From assembly GCF_026130545.1 (NCBI RefSeq), contig NZ_JAMOIM010000012.1:62001-126000 (forward strand): a stretch of 64,000 nucleotides of DNA, read 5' to 3'. The DNA comes from Lichenifustis flavocetrariae. GTDB lineage: Bacteria > Pseudomonadota > Alphaproteobacteria > Rhizobiales > Beijerinckiaceae. The notes under the pieces are model-generated. The model was not told the origin of the DNA. It ran no database searches and was given only the letters and a program-made list of their open reading frames with translations. A program made the translations under genes and the position numbers. This document shows positions 1 through 8,645 of this stretch, piece by piece. Each line of letters opens with the position of its first letter. The stretch's first letter is position 1.

Positions 1-1
1 T

Positions 2-532
2 GTCGCGTCGCTGCGCAACGTGATCGCCTTCGTGTCGCAGGACGTGTTCCTGTTCCAGGGCACCATCCGCGAGAACATCGCGCTCGGGCGCGTCGGGGCG
101 AGCGACGAGGCCATTGTGGCGGCAGCCCGACAGGCCCATGCCCATGATTTCATCATGGCGCTGCCGTCCGGCTACGATACCGCCGTCGGCGAACATGGGT
201 CCAAGCTGTCGGGCGGGCAGCGGCAGCGGCTGGCGATCGCCCGCGCCTTCCTGAAGGAGGCTTCGATCATCCTTCTCGACGAACCGACCGCGGCCCTCGA
301 CGCGGAATCGGAGCGCGAGGTCCAGAAAGCGCTGGAAGCCTTGCGGGTCGGGCGCACCACGATCGTCGTGGCCCACCGCCTGCAGACCATCATGGATGCC
401 GACCGGATCTGCGTCATCGAGAACGGCCGCGCCGCCGAGAGCGGGACCCACGAGGAATTGCTGCGCGCTCGCGGCTCGTATCACACGTTCTTCTCGACCC
501 AGTTCGGGGAACGCAAGCGGCGGATCGCGTGA
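2..532 (+). CDS. ABC exporter, C-terminal nucleotide-binding domain (5' end outside window)
   Basis: This is the last ~176 residues of an ATP-binding domain. The reading frame is open from base 2, so the gene starts upstream of the window. Visible in order are the Q-loop (VSQDVFLFQGT), the ABC signature (LSGGQRQR), Walker B (IILLDEPTAALD) and the H-loop (VAHRL); Walker A must lie outside. The spacing after the Q-loop (TIRENIALG) and the C-terminal tail (ESGTHEELL) are typical of MsbA/LipA-type exporters, in which membrane and ATPase domains are fused. Family membership is clear; the substrate is not determinable. It is not the missing ATPase of the amino-acid importer that follows, because polar amino-acid ATPases lack these exporter-type features. 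Confidence 0.9.
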   Translation, partial: VASLRNVIAFVSQDVFLFQGTIRENIALGRVGASDEAIVAAARQAHAHDFIMALPSGYDTAVGEHGSKLSGGQRQRLAIARAFLKEASIILLDEPTAALDAESEREVQKALEALRVGRTTIVVAHRLQTIMDADRICVIENGRAAESGTHEELLRARGSYHTFFSTQFGERKRRIA

Positions 533-701
533 GCGACGAACCGCGCAAGCGACGCCGAGGCTGAGGGAAACTGCCGGCCGAACCGGTTTTGCGCTTGCAT
601 CACGCGGGCTTGGCGCAAATCATGCACCCCGAGGCGGATCCGTTCTCCAAGCCGGGCTGCAGGTCCGTCCGGCACGACCTCACGTCAGGGATGAAACCAG
701 A

Positions 702-1547
702 ATGATGATAGCACGCGCACTTGCGTCAGCCTTGCTGTCGGCGACGCTGATTGCCGGAGCCGCCGTTTCGGCTGAAGCCAAGGATTGGAAATCCGTTACG
801 GTCGTGACCGAAGGCGCCTACGAGCCCTGGAACCTGACCAATTCCGACGGCACCGTCGGGGGTTTCGAGCCGGAGCTGCTCAAGGATCTCTGCGGGCGCA
901 TGAAGATCGAGTGCAAGGTCGTGACGTCGGATTTCGACAGCGCGATCCCGTCGCTCGTGGCCGGCAAGTACGACGTCATCATGGACGCCCTCTCGATCAC
1001 CGACGACCGAAAGAAGGTGATCGCCTTCACGGACCCCTATGCCGCGACCCCGGCCGTTTTCGTCGCCGACAAGACGGGGCCGCTCGCCAAGGCACCCGGC
1101 ACGGACACGACGATCAAGCTCGATACCGATGCCCGCACCCCCACCATGGACGACCTGCGCAAAGCCTTTAAAGGCAAGACGATCGGCATCCAGTCCGCAA
1201 CCGTCTACTCGACCTTCGTGACGAACAATTTCAAGGATGTGGCGACGATCCGCGAATACAAGACCTCGCCCGAGCACGACCTCGACCTCGCGGCCGGCCG
1301 CATCGATCTCGCCTTCGACGACGCGACCTATTTCACGGCCGCCTTCGCCAAGGCCGAGAACAAGGACCTTGGCTACACGGGACCGCAGATCGGCGGCCTC
1401 GTATGGGGGCCAGGCGAGGCCTTCGGCATCCGGCAGGGAGATGCGGATCTCGTGGCCATGTTCAACAAGGCCATTGCCGAAGCGAAGCAAGATGGGACCA
1501 TCCAGAAGCTCAGCATGAAGTGGTTCAAACTCAACGTCGTGCCTTGA
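702..1547 (+). CDS. Polar amino-acid ABC transporter, periplasmic binding protein
   Basis: This is a 281-residue secreted solute-binding protein of family 3 (HisJ/ArgT/NocT-like). I place the start at the ATG at 702, because it begins a classic signal peptide (MMIARALASALLSATL, cleavage near AEA-KDW at about residue 26); the open frame upstream has no export signal. The mature start (VTVVTEGAYEPWN), the FEPELLKDLC segment, and DALSITDDRKKVIAFTDPY are hallmark stretches of lysine/arginine/ornithine or opine binders. It is followed after 41 bases by two permease genes, so it presumably delivers its ligand to them. The ligand itself (basic amino acid, opine or similar) is inference. Confidence 0.92.
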   Translation: MMIARALASALLSATLIAGAAVSAEAKDWKSVTVVTEGAYEPWNLTNSDGTVGGFEPELLKDLCGRMKIECKVVTSDFDSAIPSLVAGKYDVIMDALSITDDRKKVIAFTDPYAATPAVFVADKTGPLAKAPGTDTTIKLDTDARTPTMDDLRKAFKGKTIGIQSATVYSTFVTNNFKDVATIREYKTSPEHDLDLAAGRIDLAFDDATYFTAAFAKAENKDLGYTGPQIGGLVWGPGEAFGIRQGDADLVAMFNKAIAEAKQDGTIQKLSMKWFKLNVVP

Positions 1548-1588
1548 GCCGTTAACTCTCCGACCCGCCTCCAGCTCCGAGCCTCTGC

Positions 1589-2305
1589 ATGACTTGGCTT
1601 ACCCTGTTCGGCTTCGGCGAAAAAGGCTGGGGCGGGTTGCTGGTGATTGGACTTCTGGTCACGGTCGCGGTGACTGGGTGCGCGCTGCTGATCGGCGCCG
1701 TCTTCGGGGCGCTGGCCGCATGGGCCAAGCTGTCCCCCAAAATATGGGCGCGGGTCGCTGGCGACCTCTACACGACCGTCTTCCGCGGCGTGCCCGAGCT
1801 TCTGATCATTTTCCTGTTCTATTTCGGAGGCTCGTCCGCGCTCTCCTCTCTCGGGCATCTGTTCGGCCGGGAAGGCTTCATCGGCGTTCCCACCTTTCTG
1901 GCCGGGGCCCTGGCGGTGGGCGTCATCTCCGGTGCTTACCAAGCAGAGGTCTTCCGCGCCGCCTTCCGGGCGGTGAACCGAGGCGAGATCGAAGCCGCCC
2001 GAGCGGTCGGCATGCCGCTTCTGCTACGGTTCCGCCGTATCATCGTCCCCCAGGTGCTGCGCTTTGCGATCCCGGGTCTCGGCAACGTCTGGCAATTGTC
2101 TCTCAAGGACTCGGCCCTCGTCTCGGTCACGGGGCTCGCTGAGCTCATGCGCACCGCCCAGATGGGCGCCGGATCCACCCGTGAGTATTTCGGCTTCTAC
2201 ATCGCGGCCGCGGCCCTCTATCTCGTGCTGACCGCCCTCTCGAACCGCGTCGTGGATCTCGCCGAGGCGCGGGTCGGCCGCAGTTTCCGTCGCAGGCTGG
2301 CGTGA
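1589..2305 (+). CDS. Polar amino-acid ABC transporter permease (HisQ-like)
   Basis: This 238-residue inner-membrane protein has about five hydrophobic segments. It carries the permease EAA loop around residue 130-150 (EIEAARAVGMPLLLRFRRII), which docks on the ATPase. The TTVFRGVPELLIIFLFYFG segment is characteristic of the HisQ/NocQ branch of amino-acid permeases. It sits between the binding protein and a second permease, with which its stop codon overlaps (GTGA at 2302-2305), indicating translational coupling in one operon. Length and topology are normal for the family. Confidence 0.92.
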   Translation: MTWLTLFGFGEKGWGGLLVIGLLVTVAVTGCALLIGAVFGALAAWAKLSPKIWARVAGDLYTTVFRGVPELLIIFLFYFGGSSALSSLGHLFGREGFIGVPTFLAGALAVGVISGAYQAEVFRAAFRAVNRGEIEAARAVGMPLLLRFRRIIVPQVLRFAIPGLGNVWQLSLKDSALVSVTGLAELMRTAQMGAGSTREYFGFYIAAAALYLVLTALSNRVVDLAEARVGRSFRRRLA

Positions 2306-3027
2306 CCGGCATGCTCGATCTCCCGTTCCTCCTCGACGTGATGGGCCGCCTGCTCGCGGTCCTGCCGATGACGCTGGCGCTTTTCATCCTGTCCATCTCG
2401 CTCGGGGCCGTCCTGGCCCTGACCCTGACCTGGATGCGGGTCAGCGGGATCGGCATCCTCGATCGGGTGGCGCGCGCCTATGTGTTCGTCTTCCGCGGCT
2501 CGCCGCTGCTCGTGCAGATGTTTCTGATCTACTACGGCCTGGGGCAATTTCCCGCCGTTCGGCACAGTGTCGCCTGGCCGGTCTTGCGGGAGCCCTTCGC
2601 CTGCGCGGTGATTTCACTCGGCCTCTGCACCGCGGCCTATTCGGCGGAGATCTTCCGCGGAGCGTTGCTGGCGGTCGGGGACCGCGAGGTCGAGGCCGCA
2701 CGGGCCTGCGGGATGTCGGGCTTTCTGCTGTTCCGACGCATCATTTTCCCGATCGCACTGCGAGCGGCTCTCCCGGCCTATTCGACCGAAATGATCCTGA
2801 TGGTGAAGTCGACCTCGCTGGCCTCGATCCTCACCGTCTCGGAGATGACCGGCGTCGCGCAGAAATTGATCGCCCAGACCTACCGCACGATGGAGATCTT
2901 TCTCTGTGCGGCATTGATCTATCTGGCGATCAATTTCGTGGTGGCCCGCCTCGTCGGCCTGCTGGAATATCGGCTGAGCCGCCACTCCCGGCGCGCGCCC
3001 GTACTGGCGCAGGTTCTGCACGAATAG
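2302..3027 (+). CDS. Polar amino-acid ABC transporter permease (HisM-like)
   Basis: This is the second membrane subunit, 241 residues, HisM/NocM branch. The EAA loop is visible (EVEAARACGMSGFLLFRRII), as is the family segment VFVFRGSPLLVQMFLIYYG. It starts with GTG at 2302 overlapping the stop of the upstream permease; an ATG at 2311 is the alternative. The operon normally continues with a HisP-type ATPase gene, but the next gene here is a short ORF on the opposite strand, so the energising subunit must be encoded elsewhere or upstream of the window. Confidence 0.92.
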   Translation: MTGMLDLPFLLDVMGRLLAVLPMTLALFILSISLGAVLALTLTWMRVSGIGILDRVARAYVFVFRGSPLLVQMFLIYYGLGQFPAVRHSVAWPVLREPFACAVISLGLCTAAYSAEIFRGALLAVGDREVEAARACGMSGFLLFRRIIFPIALRAALPAYSTEMILMVKSTSLASILTVSEMTGVAQKLIAQTYRTMEIFLCAALIYLAINFVVARLVGLLEYRLSRHSRRAPVLAQVLHE

Positions 3028-3031
3028 CGCG

Positions 3032-3250
3032 TCAGTTCAGGCGGCCGAGCGTGTAGCTCCCGTCGCGATGCTGTTCGAGCGTCTTCAACCAACGCACCTT
3101 TCCGTTACGGCACTTCTTTGGCACCCAGGCGAAGCGGTGTTGCCCGAAGTCTTCCCAGACGGCCATTCCTTCTGAATCGCGGCGGCGGGTCGAGGCTGGA
3201 ATTCCAATGGATTTGCGATCGCCCAGGCCGACCCAAATAACATCCGACAT
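3032..3250 (-). CDS. Small hypothetical protein, 72 aa
   Basis: A short, basic, tryptophan-rich protein with no export signal. I recognise no domain. It is supported as a gene by a good ribosome-binding site (GGGAGA about 6 bases before the ATG at 3250) and by a compact fold-like composition (VWEDFGQHRFAWVPKKCRNG, then KTLEQHRDGSYTLGRL). It converges with the permease operon, with only 4 bases between the two stop codons. Confidence 0.6.
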   Translation of the reverse strand: MSDVIWVGLGDRKSIGIPASTRRRDSEGMAVWEDFGQHRFAWVPKKCRNGKVRWLKTLEQHRDGSYTLGRLN

Positions 3251-3538
3251 GTCTGTCTCCCTTGGATGCCGAAGGAATAGACGACAGGAATGGAAGTATC
3301 GGAATCCGAGGCGTTAAAATCCTAGTCGAACTTTATTGACCGCCCATCCTCGAAAAAAGTGCTGCCCGGCTAGGGCCTCGGGCCGCCAAAGCATTGGAAA
3401 CGTTGTCGTCCAAGCAAAGCTGGCGACAAGCGGCCGGGTGCGGCTCCCGGAATGGGTTTAGCAGTTGTTAACCAAGATTGACGAAAACCCAATCATGAGC
3501 GCATCGACGAACCGAGGCCGCTTCCACCGAGGGCGAAC

Positions 3539-5911
3539 ATGGCAATTCGGGGACACGTGCCGGCGGCATCGCAAGGGCGTGCCGTCTGGACCGGGGTCAC
3601 GGGCATTCTGAAAAAGGTATTGGCTCTTGGTCTCGCATTCGCTGTCTCAGGCTGCCTGAGCAACAATGCCCCTCTGTCGTCGGCCTCGCCCTTCGGCAAC
3701 CTCGGTGACCCGCTTGCGCCCACGCGTGACCTGCGGCCGAGAGAATTCGTCGCGACCACCAGCACTAGCACCAGCGCGCCGTCGCCTTCGAGGTCGCGCG
3801 GCATCGCATCCGTAGGTGACGATCTGTTCGTTTCCGACCCGCTGCCGGACGGGCGCCTTTACCAGAGCGACGGCAAAAACGACGTGACGCTCAATCTGGT
3901 CGACGTCGATATTGTTGCGGCGGCGAAGACCATCGTGACCGATATCCTGGGCCAGAACCTCGTCGTCGACGACAAGGTGGCCGGGACCGTGACATTGCAG
4001 ACCATCCGGCCGATCAGCCGCGCCGCCCTGATCGACCTGTTCGAGACGGTGCTGGCCGCCAAGGGCTACACGCTGGTGCGGACCAGGGACACGTACCGGG
4101 TCGCCGACGTCGGCAGCGGGGGCAGGGCGGGCGGCAACGGGAGTGGATTGCCGATCGGCGTCGGCGGCAGCGGGCTCGGTCCGGGGCTCAGCGCTCAAGT
4201 CATTCCGCTGCGCTATATCTCGGCCGAGGATATGCGCAATCTCCTGACCTCGGTGGCCCCCAAGGAAGCGGTTGTCGCGGCCGATAGCGCGCGGAACTTC
4301 CTCATCGTGTCCGGCACACGGGCGCAGATCACGGCCATCCTCGAAACCGTCGGCCTCTTCGACGTCGACTGGATGCGCGGCATGTCGGCCGCCATTTTCC
4401 CGCTGAAGTCGAACAATCCGACCGCCACGGCGGAAGAGCTGGAGCAATTGTTCGGCAGCGCAGGGGGGCCTCTGCGCGGAACCATCAAAATCCTGCCCAA
4501 CACGCATCTCAACGCCGTGCTGGTGATCACCTCGCGCGCCGAGTACCTGCGGCGCGCCCGTGAGCTCATCGCCCGGCTTGAGGACATGGCCCTGCGCAGC
4601 GAGAGCCAGTTCTTCGTCTACAAGGTGGAAAACAGGTCCGCCAAGGAACTGGCCGAGGTCGTCAAAGGGATGCTGTCGCAGGGTGGCGGATCGAGCTCGG
4701 GCTCCGGTGGGCTCTCGCCGAAACTGACGGCGGCGACGACGTCCTCCTCGGGCTTCGGCAAGCCAGCCGACGGGGCGGCCGGAGAGGCGGGAGACGCCAA
4801 GTCGAGCGGCTTCCCGTCGCCCGATGGCAGCACGGGCGGGCCTGGCGGCGATGGGCTCGCGCAAGGCTCCGACAAGAGCGGAGCGGGCGCCTTCGGGGCT
4901 CTTGCGAGCAGCAAGGCGGGGGCTGCAGCGGACCTCGGATCTTCCCCGTCGAGTGGCGGCGGAAGCGGGCAGGGCGGCAATGCGCCGACCATCGTGGCCG
5001 ACGAGCAGAACAATTCGATCATCATCACGGGCACGCGCATCCAGTACGAGCGGGTGCTGCAAATCCTCACGAAGCTCGATTCGCCGCCGATCCAGGTCCT
5101 TCTCGAAGCCGTGATCGCCGAGGTCACGCTCAATGACGAGTTGAAGTTCGGCGTGCGCTGGTTCCTCAACCAGAAACATTACAAATTCTCCGAGGCCGAT
5201 GACGCGACATCGAGCAATGCTGCGACGCTCCTCTCGGGCCTCAATTTCTCCACCACGGTTGGCCAGATCGACGCGCTGTTGAACATGTTGTCGTCGGTGA
5301 CCGAGGTAAAGGTCGTGTCGACCCCCTCCCTGACCGTCCTCGACAACCATGCGGCCCATCTGCAGATCGGCGACGAGGTGCCGATCGTCAAATCCTCCTC
5401 CACCAACACGGCCTCGAACACCGCCGCGACCGTGACGGATGTCGAATACAAGAACACCGGCGTCATCCTGTCCGTGACGCCGCGGGTGAACCAGAACGGC
5501 CTCGTCCTCCTCGACGTGGAACAGGAGGTCAGCGATGTCACGAACACCACGTCGTCGGGCATCAATTCGCCCACCATCCAGCAGCGGAAAGTGTCGACGA
5601 CCGTGATCGTCAAGGATGGCCAGACCCTGGCGCTCGGCGGTCTCGTACAGGACAAGAAGTCGAACGACCGGACACGCTTTCCAGTCCTGGGCGACATGCC
5701 CGTCATTGGTCCCTTCATGGGGAGCACCACAAATTCGAAGACCCGGACCGAGTTGATGGTCTTCGTGCGACCGCAGGTCATCCGCAACACGGTGGAAGCC
5801 AGGCAGGTCACCGACGAATTCCGGTCGCAACTGGGACGCCTGTTCAAGGTCGACCACACCAGCCGATGGCGCCAGAAGTTCGACGAAGACGTGGATCGCC
5901 TTGCGCAGTGA
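3539..5911 (+). CDS. gspD: Type II secretion system secretin (outer-membrane pore)
   Basis: This 790-residue protein would form the outer-membrane channel of a type II secretion system. An N-terminal hydrophobic stretch ends in a lipobox-like AVSGC (Cys about 39), so it may be a lipidated secretin. N0 domain begins near residue 118 (VTLNLVDVDIVAAAKTIVTD), N1/N2 repeats follow (VIPLRYISAEDMRNLL; FPLKSNNPTATAEELEQLFG), then N3, interrupted by a roughly 100-residue Gly/Ser/Ala-rich insertion (about 380-480). The C-terminal secretin domain carries VLLEAVIAEVTLNDELKFGV, DNHAAHLQIGDEVPIV, and VKDGQTLALGGLVQD. The downstream gspK-like gene overlaps its stop. GC-rich with no sign of transfer. Only gspD and gspK are present here, which is unusual because gsp genes normally form a long operon. 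Confidence 0.93.
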   Translation: MAIRGHVPAASQGRAVWTGVTGILKKVLALGLAFAVSGCLSNNAPLSSASPFGNLGDPLAPTRDLRPREFVATTSTSTSAPSPSRSRGIASVGDDLFVSDPLPDGRLYQSDGKNDVTLNLVDVDIVAAAKTIVTDILGQNLVVDDKVAGTVTLQTIRPISRAALIDLFETVLAAKGYTLVRTRDTYRVADVGSGGRAGGNGSGLPIGVGGSGLGPGLSAQVIPLRYISAEDMRNLLTSVAPKEAVVAADSARNFLIVSGTRAQITAILETVGLFDVDWMRGMSAAIFPLKSNNPTATAEELEQLFGSAGGPLRGTIKILPNTHLNAVLVITSRAEYLRRARELIARLEDMALRSESQFFVYKVENRSAKELAEVVKGMLSQGGGSSSGSGGLSPKLTAATTSSSGFGKPADGAAGEAGDAKSSGFPSPDGSTGGPGGDGLAQGSDKSGAGAFGALASSKAGAAADLGSSPSSGGGSGQGGNAPTIVADEQNNSIIITGTRIQYERVLQILTKLDSPPIQVLLEAVIAEVTLNDELKFGVRWFLNQKHYKFSEADDATSSNAATLLSGLNFSTTVGQIDALLNMLSSVTEVKVVSTPSLTVLDNHAAHLQIGDEVPIVKSSSTNTASNTAATVTDVEYKNTGVILSVTPRVNQNGLVLLDVEQEVSDVTNTTSSGINSPTIQQRKVSTTVIVKDGQTLALGGLVQDKKSNDRTRFPVLGDMPVIGPFMGSTTNSKTRTELMVFVRPQVIRNTVEARQVTDEFRSQLGRLFKVDHTSRWRQKFDEDVDRLAQ

Positions 5912-6827
5912 GTGCCGAGACGCGGGCGACGATCCGGACCCTCGGACGCGTGGGTCCATCCTGCTGCCCGTCATCGTGGTGCTGCTGTTGATCGCCAGTG
6001 CCGCGACCGCCATGACCATGCAGACCAAGGTCAGCCTCCGCGAGGCTGGAACACGGCGTGATCGGCTGGTGCTCGGTCTCCTGGCCGACGCGGCCGCGCG
6101 CTCGGCCGCACTCGCCCTCGCGCAGGCTGCCGCGACCCAGGCGGCCGCCCCGTTCGCGATCGACGGCACGCCGCAATCCTGCGCTCTCGCAGACGGGCGT
6201 CGGCTGGTCATCGAGATCCAGGACGAGGGCGGTCTCGTGGACCTCAACAAGGGAACGCCTGATCTCCTGGCGCGCATCTTTAAAAGCGCCGGCGTTTCGG
6301 CCTGGGACGCAAACGCGATGGTGGCGGCCATCAAGGCGCGCCGTCAGCCGGAGGGCGGTCCAGTGGAGAAGCCAGGCGCCGTGACCCGCCGCGCGCCGCC
6401 GGTCGCATCGCGCCAGACACAAGGGTTCGAAAGCGCGGACGAGATCGATGCACTTCCGGGCATGACTGCGGCGCTCTTCGATCAGTTGCACCCTATGTTT
6501 TCGGTGGCAAACGGGGCAGCCGGTCTCGATCCCGAGGTCGCGGGCCGAGCCATCCGATCGATCATCCCGACCAAGGAGATGACGGCTCCGGACTTCGAAT
6601 CGTTGAAGACCCCGTCATCACACACGGCCTTCACGATCACCGCGACAGTAACGTCGCCCCTGGGGATGCGTTTTCGGCGGCGGGAGGCGTTGCGACTCGA
6701 TCCAAGCGCGGGCCCGGTGGGCCGCGTGACGGCCTGGGATGAAGTGCCGGCCCTCGGAGATTTGGACGCCGGTGTGTCGGGCGCCTTCTGCGGCCGTGTC
6801 GCGGCCGCGTTGAGCACACCAAGCTAA
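5901..6827 (+). CDS. Type II secretion minor pseudopilin, GspK-like
   Basis: This 308-residue protein has a short positively charged N-terminus, a Gly-Ser boundary (TRGSILLPVIV), and one N-terminal transmembrane helix (about 20-42), as in GspK/XcpX, which uniquely lacks Glu at +5; here +5 is likewise not Glu. The stretch DEGGLVDLNKGTPDLLARIF followed by WDANAMVAAIKARRQ and an ESADEIDALPGM segment matches the GspK periplasmic domain (helix-hairpin-helix-like). The chosen start is a TTG at 5901 that overlaps gspD by 11 bases; no ATG occurs before the helix. GspK caps the pseudopilus tip. Coupling to gspD strongly supports the assignment. Confidence 0.82.
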   Translation: MRSECRDAGDDPDPRTRGSILLPVIVVLLLIASAATAMTMQTKVSLREAGTRRDRLVLGLLADAAARSAALALAQAAATQAAAPFAIDGTPQSCALADGRRLVIEIQDEGGLVDLNKGTPDLLARIFKSAGVSAWDANAMVAAIKARRQPEGGPVEKPGAVTRRAPPVASRQTQGFESADEIDALPGMTAALFDQLHPMFSVANGAAGLDPEVAGRAIRSIIPTKEMTAPDFESLKTPSSHTAFTITATVTSPLGMRFRRREALRLDPSAGPVGRVTAWDEVPALGDLDAGVSGAFCGRVAAALSTPS

Positions 6828-6854
6828 CGGCCGCCAAACGGTCAGATTGCGATC

Positions 6855-6876
6855 AAAAGGGCGCGGTCAGGCGCCC
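6855..6876 (-). terminator. Rho-independent terminator of rpoH
   Basis: Read on the minus strand, arms GGGCGC and GCGCCC flank a six-base loop and are followed by TTTT. The upstream arm lies in the last codons of rpoH. The element sits between the convergent ends of the gspK-like gene and rpoH. Confidence 0.55.
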
Positions 6877-7781
6877 TGAGCGGCCGCCGGCAGAGCCTTC
6901 GGCGGGGGTGGCAGCGACTCGATCCGGGCAAGGCCGGATTTCACCGCGGCTTGCACCTTCTCGAACGCCCTGACTTCGATCTGCCGCACCCGCTCTCGCG
7001 AAATGTCGAACTCCTCCGACAATTGCTCCAGCGTGATCGGGTCGTCCACCAGACGGCGCGCCTCGAAGATGCGCCGCTCGCGCGGGTTCAACACCGACAG
7101 CGCGCCTTTGAGCGCATTGAGACGATTGCTGCTCTCTTCCTGGTCGGCCAGCACGGCTTCCTGGCTGCTGGATTCATCCATCAGCCAATCCTGCCACTCT
7201 CCCTCGCCATCTTCGCGCATCGGGGAGTTGAGGGACGAGTCACCGCCCAGGCGGCGATTCATCTCGATCACGTCCTGCTCGGGAACACCGAGGCGGGTCG
7301 CGATGGTCGCGACCTGATCAGGACGCAGGTCGCCCTCGTCGAGAGCCGATATCTGGCTTTTGGCCTTCCGCAGGTTGAAGAACAGCTTCTTCTGGCTCGC
7401 AGTGGTCCCCATCTTCACGAGTGACCATGAGCGCAGAATATATTCCTGGATCGATGCGCGGATCCACCAGATCGCATAGGTCGCCAGCCGGAAACCTTTA
7501 TCCGGCTCAAAGCGTTTGACGGCCTGCATCAAGCCGACATTTCCCTCTGACACGACCTCACCAATGGGGAGACCATAGCCGCGATAGCCCATGGCGATCT
7601 TTGCCACGAGGCGCAAATGCGACTGCACCAATTCCTGGGCCGCACCTCGGTCCCCATGTTCCCGCCAACGCTTGGCGAGCATGAATTCCTGCTGGGGCTC
7701 CAGCATTGGGAAACGCCGGATCTCCGTGAGATAGCGGGAAAGGCCGCCATCGCTAGAGATCATCGGAACTGCGTGAGCCAT
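6867..7781 (-). CDS. rpoH: RNA polymerase heat-shock sigma factor (sigma-32)
   Basis: A 304-residue group of sigma-70 factors. Regions in order: 1.2/2.1 (LSRYLTEIRRFPMLEPQQE), 2.3-2.4 (LATYAIWWIRASIQEYILRS), the diagnostic RpoH box (QKKLFFNLRKAK, about residue 129-141), and region 4.2 helix-turn-helix (TLEQLSEEFDISRERVRQIE). The RpoH box separates it from RpoD. The ATG at 7781 is preceded by AAGGAG at a 7-base spacing. It directs transcription of chaperone and protease genes; alphaproteobacteria often carry two copies, so a paralogue elsewhere is possible. Confidence 0.96.
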   Translation of the reverse strand: MAHAVPMISSDGGLSRYLTEIRRFPMLEPQQEFMLAKRWREHGDRGAAQELVQSHLRLVAKIAMGYRGYGLPIGEVVSEGNVGLMQAVKRFEPDKGFRLATYAIWWIRASIQEYILRSWSLVKMGTTASQKKLFFNLRKAKSQISALDEGDLRPDQVATIATRLGVPEQDVIEMNRRLGGDSSLNSPMREDGEGEWQDWLMDESSSQEAVLADQEESSNRLNALKGALSVLNPRERRIFEARRLVDDPITLEQLSEEFDISRERVRQIEVRAFEKVQAAVKSGLARIESLPPPPKALPAAAQGA

Positions 7782-7981
7782 TATTCACTCCTTCGGCGGT
7801 CCCCGAGTGGCGGCGGACCGGGACGAGCGGCAAAACCGCTCGTCAACACCTGGAGATGGGGTTTCCACAGGCCTTTTGAATGGGGCTCCACATTACAGTT
7901 TCGAAAGACGAATCATCTTCGATGTCGAAGCCCCGATATTTGCGTCAGCCGATGTTGGCTTACGCCGCCAAGACGGGATTG

Positions 7982-8146
7982 CTAATGTTGAAGTCGCTCC
8001 AATTCGTCCTTGAGCTGCAGCTTCTTCCGCTTCAGTTCCACGACTTTCAACGTGTCCTGAGCGGCATGTGACTTCTCCGCTTCGATCTGCTTTTCCAGCG
8101 ACTTATGACGGCGAGCCAGCTCGTTGACGTGACCTTGTAGCGACAT
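7982..8146 (-). CDS. DUF465 (YdcH-like) small coiled-coil protein, 54 aa
   Basis: A short gene upstream of rpoH on the same strand. Translation begins MSLQGHVNELARRHKSLEKQ and ends KLQLKDELERLQH. The pattern HxxELxxRHxxLExxI, then an Ala/His segment, then LKxxKLxLKDELxxL is the signature of the DUF465/YdcH family, which is predicted to be a helical hairpin. A GGAG-like site (GAGCTGAG) precedes the ATG at 8146. The function of the family is unknown. It is about 200 bases upstream of rpoH, too far to assume co-transcription. Confidence 0.85.
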   Translation of the reverse strand: MSLQGHVNELARRHKSLEKQIEAEKSHAAQDTLKVVELKRKKLQLKDELERLQH

Positions 8147-8645
8147 TCTCAGCTCCTGGTTATAGGTGACTTTGACGCGACACGACGGGATGATGACACG
8201 GAGGTGACGCCGAGCAAGGTCATTTTCTCGGCATGGTCATCACAAAGCTGAGAGTCCGGCCACGCTCCAGGCGTCCGTTAACCAGCCCGCTGGCGCCATG
8301 GCTCCGGCCCTATCGGTGGCAAGGATAGAGGCCCGTCATGCCGGCACCGGGCACGATCGGGCCGTCTCGGCGAGATCTCCCGACCTGGGTGCGCGGGAGA
8401 CCTCTCAAGCCTGTCTTGTGGAGCTTGCGATTGACGCTCGGCGTGCTTCTGGTACCGCATTGTTCCCAAAGAACCGCAGGGCTGCCCGGATCCGGTCGCA
8501 TTCACGTGATTGGAGCCGTGCCCTTGCGGAGACCCGGCCTCTCCGGCCGTTTGTGTGTGAAAAGCGCCTCGGCGCTGTTCGTGAGGATGTCCTTCGTCTT
8601 TGACTCAGCCATGTTTCGTATCGGCGCTTTTGTGATGATGAGTCC
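8147..8645. other. 499-base gap without a supported gene
   Basis: Open frames exist on both strands here (e.g. 8298-8603 plus, 8405-8662 minus), but they are Arg/Ser/Pro-rich, overlap one another, and show no recognisable domain or good ribosome-binding site. The stretch should hold promoters for the DUF465 gene (leftward) and the 7TM-GGDEF-EAL gene (rightward). I see no RNA gene. Confidence 0.5.

Noticed and set aside
3647-6334. 895-residue frame antisense to gspD/gspK
   Set aside because: It runs exactly opposite two recognisable genes, is Arg/Ala/Gly/Asp-rich without domains, and has the look of a GC-rich shadow.
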